Source: Haloprofundus halobius
GTDB taxonomy: Archaea > Halobacteriota > Halobacteria > Halobacteriales > Haloferacaceae
Assembly (NCBI RefSeq): GCF_020097835.1
Contig: NZ_CP083666.1
Location: 434,001-498,000, forward strand
Reading direction: 5' to 3'
Length of the DNA: 64,000 nt
The notes below the pieces were generated by a model. It worked only from the letters and a program-made list of their open reading frames with translations. It had not been told where the DNA came from and did not search any database. Positions 8,665 through 16,577 of the stretch are shown here, piece by piece. The translations under genes were made by a program, and so were the position numbers. Every line of letters begins with the position of its first letter. Position 1 is the first letter of the stretch.

Positions 8665-9324
8665 ATGATACCCCTGTTCCACGACTTCACGAACGAGACG
8701 GTGCTCGTCTTCGGCGGCGGGGCGGTCGGCGCGCGGAAAGCGCGGCGCTTCGCGACGGAAGCCCACGTCGTCGTCGTCAGCCCCGAGTTCGGAGACGGCG
8801 AGGTCGCAGACGACGAGTTCGGCGGTGCGGAACTCGTCCGGGCAGCGCCCGCCCCCGGCGAGATAGCCGAGTGGGTTGACCGGTTCGACCCGGTACTGGT
8901 GGTCGCCGCGACGGACGACGAGGCGGTCAACGCCGCCGCGGAAGCCGCAGCACGCGACGCCGGAATCCTCGTCAACCGGACCGACCGCGCGGGGAGCCGC
9001 GACGCCGGCAGCGTCGTCGTCCCCGCAACCGTCGAGGACGGCCCGGTAACGGTGGCTATCTCGACGGGCGGACGGAGTCCGGCGCTCTCGAAACAGCTCC
9101 GCGAGCGTATCGAGACCCGACTCGACGGCGCGGGCGCGATGGCCGAACTGACGGGCGAGATTCGCACGGAGTTGAAAGCGGCGGGCGTCGCGCCGGACGA
9201 GCGGCGCGAGGCGCTCCGAGCGGTCGTCGCGTCGTCTTCTGTTTGGAAGGCTTTACGTACGGGCGAATCGAAAGCCCGTCAAGAGGCCCAGCGCGTGATA
9301 CGGAACAGAGGTGAGTCACCGTGA
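8665..9324 (+). CDS. precorrin-2 dehydrogenase / sirohydrochlorin ferrochelatase-like (SirC/Met8/CysG-N)
   Basis: A 219-residue bifunctional-type siroheme synthase domain. The NAD-binding Rossmann motif VLVFGGGAVGARKARRF is at residues 13-29, followed by AATDDEAVN, the conserved VNRTDRAGSRDAGSVVVPA and the C-terminal helical domain starting ISTGGRSPALSKQLRERIE. It oxidises precorrin-2 to sirohydrochlorin and may also insert iron, giving the substrate of the AhbAB enzyme encoded just upstream. I chose ATG 8665; a GTG 12 codons earlier is possible. The stop overlaps the hemA start by one base (TGATG), implying translational coupling. Confidence 0.9.
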   Translation: MIPLFHDFTNETVLVFGGGAVGARKARRFATEAHVVVVSPEFGDGEVADDEFGGAELVRAAPAPGEIAEWVDRFDPVLVVAATDDEAVNAAAEAAARDAGILVNRTDRAGSRDAGSVVVPATVEDGPVTVAISTGGRSPALSKQLRERIETRLDGAGAMAELTGEIRTELKAAGVAPDERREALRAVVASSSVWKALRTGESKARQEAQRVIRNRGESP

Positions 9325-10664
9325 TGGAGGAGACCGGCGTCATCTCCGGCGTGAGCGTCTCGCACGTCGACGCGACCGTCGACGAAATCGAGGCGGCCTG
9401 CCGAGACGATGTCCGGACGACACTCGCGGACCTCCTCGCGCGAGACGGCGTCGAGGAGGCGTTCGTCATCCAGACGTGCAACCGGGTTGAAGCGTACGTC
9501 GTCACCGAACGCCCCGCGCTCGGCGCGGCGGCGCTGGCTGACTTCGCCCCCGACGTGCGCGACGGCGCGGTCGTCACGCTCGACCACGAAGAGAGCCTGC
9601 GCCATCTGATGCGCGTCGCCGCCGGACTGGAGTCGCTCGTCCTCGGTGAGGATCAGATCCTCGGCCAACTCCGCCGTGCGGAGGCCGAGGCCCGCGCCGT
9701 CGACGGTATCGGGACGATGCTCGAAGACGCGCTGCGGAAGGCCGTCCACGTCGGCGAGCGCGCCCGAACCGAGACGAAGATAAACGAGGGCGCGGTGTCG
9801 CTCGGCAGCGCCGCCGTCCGCCTCGCCGAGACCGAGACGGCCGTCGAAGGCTCGACGGCGCTGGTCGTCGGCGCGGGCGAGATGGGGACGCTCGCCGCCC
9901 GCGCGCTCGACTCGGCGAACGTCGAGCGCCTGCTCGTCGCCAACCGGACGGTTCCCCACGCCGAACACGTCGCCGCAGAGGTCGACACCGACGCAACGGC
10001 CGTTGCCCTCGATGCCGCGGCCGCGGCCGCCTCCGAAGCAGACGTCGTCGTCACGGCGACCAGCAGCGCCGGCTACGTCCTCGACAGGGAGGCGCTCGCG
10101 GCGGCGGGCGAGACGGTACTCATCGACATCGCCCAACCCCGCGACGTCGATCCGGCGGCGGACGACATCCCCGGCGTCGTCGTCCGCGACATCGACGCGC
10201 TCGAAACCGTCACCGCCGAGACTCGCGAGCGTCGCCGCTCGGAGACCGACGTGGTCGAAGCGATGATCGACGACGAACTCGCGCGCCTGCTCGACGCCTA
10301 CAAGCGCAAGCGCGCCGACGACGCCATCAGCGCGATGTACGAGAGCGCCGACGCCGTCAAACGACGCGAAGTCCGGACCGCGCTGTCGAAACTCGACGCG
10401 CAGGGCGAGATGACCGACGAACAGCGCGAGACGGTCGAGGCGCTCGCCGACGCGCTCGTCGGCCAACTGCTCGCCGCGCCGACGAAGTCGCTGCGCGACG
10501 CCGCGGCCGACGACGACTGGACGACTATCCAGACGGCGATGCAGTTGTTCGACCCGAAGTTCGGCGACGGGGCGACGTTCGAGGCGGCCCCGTTCGACTC
10601 CGGCGAGCGGCCGGACGACGAGGACGCTCCGCCCCACGTCCTCAGGCAGTACTCGGACGACTGA
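9324..10664 (+). CDS. hemA: glutamyl-tRNA reductase
   Basis: A 446-residue NADPH-dependent glutamyl-tRNA reductase, the committed step from Glu-tRNA(Glu) to 5-aminolevulinate. The catalytic Cys lies in QTCNRVEAY (about residues 48-56), the substrate-binding LEDQILGQ equivalent reads LGEDQILGQLRRAEAEAR, the NADPH fold has VVGAGEMGTLAARAL near 175-190, and the C-terminal dimerisation helices end at about 415. A short acidic tail follows. It overlaps sirC by one base, and a GTG directly before the ATG is an alternative start. Together with ahbAB and sirC it couples tetrapyrrole entry to the siroheme route. Confidence 0.95.
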   Translation: MEETGVISGVSVSHVDATVDEIEAACRDDVRTTLADLLARDGVEEAFVIQTCNRVEAYVVTERPALGAAALADFAPDVRDGAVVTLDHEESLRHLMRVAAGLESLVLGEDQILGQLRRAEAEARAVDGIGTMLEDALRKAVHVGERARTETKINEGAVSLGSAAVRLAETETAVEGSTALVVGAGEMGTLAARALDSANVERLLVANRTVPHAEHVAAEVDTDATAVALDAAAAAASEADVVVTATSSAGYVLDREALAAAGETVLIDIAQPRDVDPAADDIPGVVVRDIDALETVTAETRERRRSETDVVEAMIDDELARLLDAYKRKRADDAISAMYESADAVKRREVRTALSKLDAQGEMTDEQRETVEALADALVGQLLAAPTKSLRDAAADDDWTTIQTAMQLFDPKFGDGATFEAAPFDSGERPDDEDAPPHVLRQYSDD

Positions 10665-10734
10665 CTCCGATTTTCGGTTCCATCGACTGCGAACGCGGGT
10701 AAACGTTAACCAGCCACCGCACGACTTGCTGCGC

Positions 10735-11010
10735 ATGGCCGAACGACTGGACGACGACGAGATAGAGCGCCAACTACCCGACGGCTGGGAGCGCGACGAC
10801 GACGAGATCGTCCGCGTCTACGAGTTCGAAGATTATCTCGCGGGCGTGCAGTTCGCCACCCAGGTCGCGGAAGTCGCCGACGAGGAGTTCCACCACCCGG
10901 AGATAATCGTCCGCTACGACGAAGTGGAGGTGCGACTCACCAGCCACGAGGCCGGTGGTATCACCGACCAGGATACGCGCCTCGCCTCGCTGTTCGACGA
11001 CGAGTACTGA
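10735..11010 (+). CDS. 4a-hydroxytetrahydrobiopterin dehydratase
   Basis: A 91-residue pterin-4a-carbinolamine dehydratase. The conserved FEFxDYLxxxxFxxxVxxxxxxxxHHPxI pattern appears as YEFEDYLAGVQFATQVAE followed by EFHHPEIIVRYDEVEVRL, with the catalytic His pair in FHHPE, and the C-terminal GGITDQDTRLA block. It dehydrates 4a-hydroxytetrahydrobiopterin; in archaea with no known aromatic amino acid hydroxylase the physiological pterin is unclear. A TATA-like GTTAAC at 10705-10710 is 28 bases before the ATG. Its stop overlaps the next gene by one base. Confidence 0.92.
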   Translation: MAERLDDDEIERQLPDGWERDDDEIVRVYEFEDYLAGVQFATQVAEVADEEFHHPEIIVRYDEVEVRLTSHEAGGITDQDTRLASLFDDEY

Positions 11011-11372
11011 TGGACGCGGCGTACGTGTTCCGCGTCCGCTTCCGACTCGATCCGGCGGGGGTCGCGGTCGCCCCCGACGAGTTCGAGACGGTAGTCCGCA
11101 AACCGGCGGCGACGGCCGGCGACGACGGCTGGCTGTTCTTCCTCCACAACCTGTGGCGCGGCGACGTCAACGACGACCGGCACGCCCGCTCGCTCGCCGA
11201 GGAGTGGCTCTCGGTGCCCGTCGTCGACGTCGGCTTCAGCGAACTCGACACCGACGAGGCGCATCTCGCGGCGCTGAAGGCGGAAATCGCCGACGACCTG
11301 GACCGATTCAACGCCGACGACGTGAGCGAGGTGCTCAACAAGTACTTCGGTAGTTCGATTCGCGTTCGGTGA
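11010..11372 (+). CDS. LWR-salt protein
   Basis: A 120-residue acidic protein with the HNLWRGDVND sequence (about residues 47-56) that gives the haloarchaeal LWR-salt family its name. No signal peptide or membrane segment; the C-terminus SEVLNKYFGSSIRVR is basic-hydrophobic in contrast to the acidic body. The ATG overlaps the stop of the pterin dehydratase gene (TGATG), so they are co-translated and possibly functionally linked. The family function is not known. Confidence 0.8.
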   Translation: MDAAYVFRVRFRLDPAGVAVAPDEFETVVRKPAATAGDDGWLFFLHNLWRGDVNDDRHARSLAEEWLSVPVVDVGFSELDTDEAHLAALKAEIADDLDRFNADDVSEVLNKYFGSSIRVR

Positions 11373-11489
11373 GCGTCGGGCAGAGTCGGACCGTCGCCCT
11401 CCGTACCGCGCGAACCCGCTCGACCCCGTTCGCGCGGCGACTATCGCCGGAACCGTTTTATCCGCGAGTCGGGTAGATAGCGGTCCGAG

Positions 11490-12128
11490 ATGGTCTCCGA
11501 TGTCTACGACTTCTGGCTGTTCGACCTCGACGGGACGCTCATCGACGCCGAGTGGGCGTACACCCGGCGGACGTTCGACCGGGTCGGCGAGCGACTCGGC
11601 CGGACGTTCTCCGACCGCGAAGCGGAGATTCTCTGGCACGGTCTCGGCGGCGCGCGCGACGCCCAACTTCGCGAGTGGGGCGTCGACCCGGCGGAGTTTT
11701 GGCCCGCGTTCCACGCCGTTGAGGACCCCCTCGACCGCGCGGAAGCGACGTACCTCCACCCCGACGTCGAGACGTTCGTCGCCGAACTCGACGGGCCGGT
11801 CGGCGTGGTGACACACTGTCAGCAGTTTCTCGCCGACCCGGTGCTGGACCGACTCGACATCCGTGACTGGTTCGACGCCGTCGTCTGCTGTACCGACGAC
11901 ACCGGCTGGAAACCCGATCCCGGCCCGGTGAGACACGCGATGGCCGAACTCGGCGTCGACGACGCCCACCGAGGGGTGCTCGTCGGCGACGGGGCGAGCG
12001 ACGTCGGCGCGGCGTGGAACGCCGGACTCGACGGCATCCACGTCGAGCGACACGACCCGGAGCGACGCGGACAGTGCGTGCTCGCCGACCGGCGCATCCG
12101 CTCGCTCGAGGAGTTGACCGGCACGTAA
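11490..12128 (+). CDS. HAD family hydrolase
   Basis: A 212-residue haloacid dehalogenase-type phosphatase. Motif I is FDLDGTLID (Asp12 nucleophile, Asp14 acid/base), a helical cap of about 70 residues follows, motif II is VVTHCQ, motif III includes the Lys in GWKPDPGPVRHA, and motif IV is VLVGDGASDVGAA. This is the phosphoglycolate phosphatase/beta-phosphoglucomutase-like subclass; the substrate cannot be assigned. A TATA-like TTTTATCC at 11456-11463 lies about 30 bases before the ATG. Convergent with the response-regulator gene. Confidence 0.9.
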   Translation: MVSDVYDFWLFDLDGTLIDAEWAYTRRTFDRVGERLGRTFSDREAEILWHGLGGARDAQLREWGVDPAEFWPAFHAVEDPLDRAEATYLHPDVETFVAELDGPVGVVTHCQQFLADPVLDRLDIRDWFDAVVCCTDDTGWKPDPGPVRHAMAELGVDDAHRGVLVGDGASDVGAAWNAGLDGIHVERHDPERRGQCVLADRRIRSLEELTGT

Positions 12129-12151
12129 GTGAGAGACGTCGTCGGCGGGAG

Positions 12152-12799
12152 CTACCGGGGGCGGACGAGCACGCGGCCGTCGCCGAACACCGCGAGAAGA
12201 TGATCGCGGTACGGGAATCGAACCGACACCGACTTGTGGTGCGACCCGCTGAACCCCGGCCCGAGCAGTTCAGCGAGCGCGTCCGGGTCGACGGCGTCGA
12301 ACAGCGGGGTTCCCTCCGTCGCCTTCACGCCGCTGTACGTTTCGAGTGCGACGGCGATGGTCGTCACCAGTTCCTGCGGCCCCGACCAGTCGTGGTGAGC
12401 GAGCAGCTCCCAGCCGTCGTCGGCCAGAAGCATCGATTCGTCGATAGCGCGTTCGAGGCGGGTGAAACTCTCCGTGCCGGACTTCCGGACGTAGCCGTTG
12501 GCCTCGGTCGCTCGGGCTTCGGCGACGAGTTCCGCGTTCGACTTTCCGGAGAACAGCACCAGCGGGAGCGACCGCTCCTTCTCGCGGACGACCGAAGCGA
12601 ACAGCCGACCGTCCGAGAGCGTCACCGAGTCGCTGACGACGCAGTCGAACTCGTTGGACTCGAGGAGCGCCAATCCCTCTTCGCCGCTCGACGCGTTCGT
12701 CAGGCCGAACCGGTCTCCCTCCGGGTCGAGCAACTGATTCGTGAGTTCTGTGACGCTCGAGTCGTCGTCGACGTGAAGTACTTTCGCCCTGCTTGACAT
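12152..12799 (-). CDS. response regulator with REC and HalOD1 output domain
   Basis: A 215-residue two-domain protein. Residues 6-125 form a receiver domain: acidic DDD at 11-13, phospho-acceptor Asp57 in FDCVVSDS, Ser/Thr-type position in VLFSGKS and conserved Lys106 in YVRKSG. Residues 135-210 match the HalOD1 output domain (LVTTIAVALETYSGVKATEGTPLFDAVDPDALAELL pattern). No partner histidine kinase is adjacent. HalOD1 has no established biochemical role. The upstream 12800-12916 region is AT-rich and includes an inverted repeat, so the gene may be regulated there. Confidence 0.85.
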   Translation of the reverse strand: MSSRAKVLHVDDDSSVTELTNQLLDPEGDRFGLTNASSGEEGLALLESNEFDCVVSDSVTLSDGRLFASVVREKERSLPLVLFSGKSNAELVAEARATEANGYVRKSGTESFTRLERAIDESMLLADDGWELLAHHDWSGPQELVTTIAVALETYSGVKATEGTPLFDAVDPDALAELLGPGFSGSHHKSVSVRFPYRDHLLAVFGDGRVLVRPR

Positions 12800-12841
12800 A
12801 GCCCGCTTTTCGGGAGTAACATGAAATACGTTTCTACTATT

Positions 12842-12877
12842 CTCACAGTTTGAATTTTGGACTTGTTTTTGTGAGAT
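12842..12877. promoter_or_regulatory. inverted repeat in AT-rich spacer (operator or terminator)
   Basis: A perfect 7-base inverted repeat, TCTCACA at 12842-12848 and TGTGAGA at 12871-12877, spans a 22-base AT-rich gap. It sits 43 bases before the response regulator start and 40 bases after the stop of the upstream moeA gene, so it could be an operator, or a weak terminator for the moeA operon. The two roles cannot be separated by eye. Confidence 0.35.
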
Positions 12878-12916
12878 GTTCTATGTCGATAAAATTTACA
12901 TCGTGGACACGACAGG

Positions 12917-14806
12917 CTACGCTGTCTCGTAGCCGACGAGGCCGTCGGCGTCGTGCCCGACGTTGTCGAGAGCCGTTCTGAGAACGTCTACGCTCGATTT
13001 CTCCGTTCGGTCCGGATTGACGCGGACGCGAACGTCCTGCCACCCCAGCGAGACGAACCCGAGACCGAGTCGGTCGGCGGTCGTCCGCAGGCCGACGCCC
13101 GCGTCCGCGTCGCCGGCGAGGACGCGCCGGGCCGGACTCTCGGAGGCTTTCACCGACCGGTCGAAGCCGTGGATTTCGGCGACGAGGTCGCGACGCGAGA
13201 CGCCACGCTCGTCGGCCAGGTCGGCGACGGCGGTGCCCAAACTCGTCCGCAGGCCGGAGTTCGAGTCGCGGTTGACGAACCGGAGGTCGTCGTCGACGAG
13301 GCTCGCGACGCCCTCGACGCCCGCCGGGTTGCCGTCGGGGACGACGAGTCCCCACTCGCGTCGCCACCCGCCGAGGTCCACGGCGTTGACGTCGCGTTCG
13401 ACCGGACCGGCGACGACGGCCACGTCGGGGACGCCGTCGCGGAGGCGACGAAGCCCCTCCCTGCTCCCGACCGGGAGGTAGCGCGTCGTCCCGAGGCGGT
13501 CGAGCAGACGGTTGAGCAGCGGGTCGTCCTCGCCGACGCCGAACAGCGACGGGGGGCGTACGTCCGGCGAGAACAGCAGCACGTCTACCGCCTCGCCTTC
13601 GGCGAGATACTCGGTGTCCGGGTGGACCTCGACGATGCCGTCGGCTTCGACGAGGCTCGTCGTCGCGCCGCTTCCCTTGTCGACGGGGTAGACGAGCGTC
13701 TCGCCCTCCTCGTCCTCTACGAGGCCGACCGGCATCAGTCGCATCCGGCCCTCGCCGTAGCGTTCGCGGACGGCCATCCTCCCTCGAACGGTCGCCGTCT
13801 GCGGTTCGGGGACCCCTGCCGCGCGCCGAACCGCGGGCGCGACGAACGTCCGGTAGATGGTGAGCGCCGACACCGGGTAGCCCGGCAGGCCGACGTAGGC
13901 GCTACTGTCCAACCGGCCGACGAGCATCGGTTTCCCCGGTTTGACCGCGACGCCGTGCAGCAGTAACTCGCCTCTGTCCTCGATGACGCGGTAGATGACG
14001 TCGACCGCAGACGCGGAGGTCGACCCCGACGAGAGCACGAGGTCGCATTCCTCGCTCGCTTGCACCAGGAGGCGCTCCATCTCGTCGTAGTCGTCGCCGG
14101 CGTGCGGATACAGCACGGCCTCGCCGCCGGCCTCTTCGACGCCCGCGGCGATGGTGTAGCTGTTCACGTCGTAGATCTGGCCGCGGGCGCTGTGGAGCGT
14201 CTCTCCGGGCCGGACGAGTTCGTCGCCGGTCGAGACGATGCCGACGCGGGGGCGGCCCCGGACGGGGACCTCGTCGCGACCGAGCGCAGACAGGAGTCCA
14301 ATCTCCCGCGGCGTGAGGAGCGTCCCCGGACCGAGCGCCCGCGCCCCGGCGGCGATGTCCGCGCCGGCGAACATCACGCTGTCGCCGGGCGCGACGGCGG
14401 TTCGAATCTCGATTCTGTCGTCGCCGAGTTCGTCCGTCCGCTCGACGATGACGGCGGCGTCCGCGCCCGGCGGCATCACCGCACCGGTCGAAATCTCGGC
14501 GCACGTCCCCGGTTCGACGGTCACGTCGGGTTCCGCGCCCGCGTGGACCTCGCCGACGAGGTCGAGCGTCACGGGGTCGGCCTCGTCCGCCCCGAAGGTG
14601 TCCTTCGCCCGGACCGCGTAGCCGTCCATCGACGCCCGGTCGAAACCGGGAACGTCGAGGTCGGCGTCGACCCGCTCGGCGAGGACGCGCCCGCCCGCCT
14701 CCGCCAGCGGTACCGCCTCGGGTTCGGGTTCGAGAGCTAGTGACGCGATGGCGGCGTGGGCGTCCTCGGGGTCGGCGAGGTCGCGGAACTCTTTCCTCTC
14801 GGTCAC
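12917..14806 (-). CDS. moeA: molybdopterin molybdenumtransferase MoeA with C-terminal PBP/LysR-substrate-like domain
   Basis: A 629-residue fusion typical of archaea. The MoeA part (about 1-405) shows FDRASMDGYAVRAKDTFG, the STGAVMPPGADAAVI block, IVSTGDELV and the LLSSGSTSASAVDVIYRVIED region, and VAVKPGKPMLVG, covering the molybdate insertion domain. The C-terminal 200 residues form a periplasmic-binding-protein-like domain (PSLFGVGEDDPLLNRLLDRLG onward), thought to sense molybdate or ligand. The GTG at 14806 overlaps the stop of the next moeA upstream by four bases (GTGA). The usual SGGxS is SSGSTS here. Function: insertion of Mo (or W) into molybdopterin. Confidence 0.9.
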   Translation of the reverse strand: MTERKEFRDLADPEDAHAAIASLALEPEPEAVPLAEAGGRVLAERVDADLDVPGFDRASMDGYAVRAKDTFGADEADPVTLDLVGEVHAGAEPDVTVEPGTCAEISTGAVMPPGADAAVIVERTDELGDDRIEIRTAVAPGDSVMFAGADIAAGARALGPGTLLTPREIGLLSALGRDEVPVRGRPRVGIVSTGDELVRPGETLHSARGQIYDVNSYTIAAGVEEAGGEAVLYPHAGDDYDEMERLLVQASEECDLVLSSGSTSASAVDVIYRVIEDRGELLLHGVAVKPGKPMLVGRLDSSAYVGLPGYPVSALTIYRTFVAPAVRRAAGVPEPQTATVRGRMAVRERYGEGRMRLMPVGLVEDEEGETLVYPVDKGSGATTSLVEADGIVEVHPDTEYLAEGEAVDVLLFSPDVRPPSLFGVGEDDPLLNRLLDRLGTTRYLPVGSREGLRRLRDGVPDVAVVAGPVERDVNAVDLGGWRREWGLVVPDGNPAGVEGVASLVDDDLRFVNRDSNSGLRTSLGTAVADLADERGVSRRDLVAEIHGFDRSVKASESPARRVLAGDADAGVGLRTTADRLGLGFVSLGWQDVRVRVNPDRTEKSSVDVLRTALDNVGHDADGLVGYETA

Positions 14807-16050
14807 GCCGACCACTCCCAGTTCTCGACGGCGACAGTCGCACCCGCTTCGAGACCCTCGCGCTCCTCGGGGACGACGACCCAGCCGTCGGCGAGCGCGA
14901 CACTCGACAGGATGCCGGACCCGCTGGCGCGCGTCGGCGTCGCTTCGAGACCTTCTTCTCCGGTCTCTGTCCGGACGCGGGCGAACGTTCGGACGCCGGG
15001 TTCGCTCGGCACTTTCCGCGTCAGCGTCGCCTCCCGCGTCGGCGGCGCGTCGTCGGGGAGGTGACCGGCGCGCTTGAGCGCCGGGCGGAGGAACTGCACG
15101 GCGTTGACGACGCACGCGACGGGGTAGCCGGGGAGCATCACGATCGGTGTCTCGTCGACTTCTCCGAGTGCGACTGGGTGACCGGGTTTCAGCGCGACGC
15201 CGTGGACGAACACCTCGCCGAGGTCGTCGACGACCTCGTACGTGAGGTCGCGTTCGCCGACCGACGACCCGCCGGTCGTCACCACCACGTCGTGGTCGCG
15301 GTTCGACTCGACGGCCTCGCGGAGCGCGTCCTCGTCGTCGGTCACGACGTCCCGATAGCTCGCGTCGCCGCCCCAGCGCTCGACGAGTTTCGAGACCGTG
15401 AGACCGTTGGTCTCGACGACCTCGCCGGGGTCGGGGTCTCGCTGGACGACCTCCTCGCCCGTCGGAATCACGGCGACGCGGGGCCGTTCGTACGTTTCGA
15501 CCTCGTGGACGCCGACCGACTTCAAGAGGCCGAGGTCAGAGGGTCGAAGGCGGTGGCCGGGGTCGTACAGCGACTGGCCCTCGGCTACGTCCTCGTCGGC
15601 GTCGCCGACGTTCTCGCCCTCGGCGAGCGCATCGAACACTTCCACCTCGTCGCCTACCTGTTCGGTGTATTCGACCATCACGACGGCGTCGGCGCCGTCG
15701 GGCAGTTCGCTGCCGGTGTGAACGCGGACCGCTTCGCCGGGGGGTACCGATGCTGGGTCGTCTTCGCCCCCCGCGTCCCCCGCGGCGAGTCGGAGCACCG
15801 AGGGCGAGCGCCCCGACGCCCCGAAGGTGTCCTCGGCGCGGACCGCGTAGCCGTCCATCGCCGCGCGGTCGTAGCCGGGCACGTCCCGGGCGGCGGTGAC
15901 CGTCTCGGCGAGCGCCCGGCCGTCGGCGTCGACGAGCGCGAGGCGTTCGGTTCGGTCGTGCGGCGTGACCGCCGCGAGGAGTCGGTCGCGGGCGTCGGCG
16001 ACGCGCGTCCGGTGTTTGAATCCGGCGCGTCGCAGGTCGTCGTGGCTCAT
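14803..16050 (-). CDS. moeA: molybdopterin molybdenumtransferase MoeA
   Basis: A 415-residue MoeA of standard length with YDRAAMDGYAVRAEDTFGASG, TGSELPDGADAVVMVE, VAVIPTGEEVV, VVTTGGSSVGERDLTYEVVDDLG and VALKPGHPVALG, i.e. all catalytic blocks including the TGGSS motif. It lacks the C-terminal PBP domain of its operon partner. Archaea often carry two MoeA paralogues, possibly divided between Mo and W; no sequence feature here decides which. First gene of a two-gene operon with a four-base overlap. Adequate as the sole functional copy if the partner is regulatory. Confidence 0.93.
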   Translation of the reverse strand: MSHDDLRRAGFKHRTRVADARDRLLAAVTPHDRTERLALVDADGRALAETVTAARDVPGYDRAAMDGYAVRAEDTFGASGRSPSVLRLAAGDAGGEDDPASVPPGEAVRVHTGSELPDGADAVVMVEYTEQVGDEVEVFDALAEGENVGDADEDVAEGQSLYDPGHRLRPSDLGLLKSVGVHEVETYERPRVAVIPTGEEVVQRDPDPGEVVETNGLTVSKLVERWGGDASYRDVVTDDEDALREAVESNRDHDVVVTTGGSSVGERDLTYEVVDDLGEVFVHGVALKPGHPVALGEVDETPIVMLPGYPVACVVNAVQFLRPALKRAGHLPDDAPPTREATLTRKVPSEPGVRTFARVRTETGEEGLEATPTRASGSGILSSVALADGWVVVPEEREGLEAGATVAVENWEWSA

Positions 16051-16211
16051 ACGCCTCGTTGTAACCGGGGGGACAAAAACGTCTACCCGGCGGCGGTCGG
16101 CGGTGCCGAGAGAGGCGGGGGACCCCGCGGCGGCGACGGTGGCGCGTCGTCGGCCGCGTGCGTCGTTTCCCGACCGCCGGGTTTTTCGACCCCCAACCCG
16201 TAGCTACGCCC

Positions 16212-16577
16212 ATGTCAGCGCTGCGCGACGCGTTGCGGGACCTGCCCAAAGCGGTGTTCGCCGACCTGTTGGAGAGCGACGACGCGTACCTGCTCGTCGT
16301 GGACCTACCCGGCGTGACCGCCGAGACGGCTGACGTGCGATTCGAGGACGGTCGCATCGTCATCGAAGCCCGCCGCGAGAAGAGTCTCCCCTCGGAGTTC
16401 CGCTACCTCCGCGAGGACCGCTCCCTGTTCTTGGACGCGGAACTGCCGCTGCCGCCGGACGCCTCCGGTGACGGCGCGGAGGCGTCGATGGAACGCGGCG
16501 TCCTCGAACTCCACCTCCCCAAGCGGACGGCCGCCGCCGAGCGGACGATTCCGATAACGGACGACTCCTCGGAGTAG
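16212..16577 (+). CDS. Hsp20/alpha-crystallin family small heat shock protein
   Basis: A 121-residue alpha-crystallin-domain protein, short for the family. The core runs from YLLVVDLPGVTAETADVRFEDGRIVIEARRE through YLREDRSLFLDAELPLPPD to the signature MERGVLELHLPKR (the GVLxxxxPK motif), followed by ERTIPI, an IxI tail anchor. It would act as an ATP-independent holdase. The ATG is about 27 bases after a TATA-like TTTTTCG. Its stop is immediately followed by the GTG of the ABC1 kinase gene, so the two share a message. Confidence 0.85.
   Translation: MSALRDALRDLPKAVFADLLESDDAYLLVVDLPGVTAETADVRFEDGRIVIEARREKSLPSEFRYLREDRSLFLDAELPLPPDASGDGAEASMERGVLELHLPKRTAAAERTIPITDDSSE

Noticed and set aside
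12917-15115. Extension of the fused moeA frame to 15115
   Set aside because: The extra 100 codons overlap the other moeA in another frame and are Arg-rich; GTG 14806 with GTGA overlap is the natural start.
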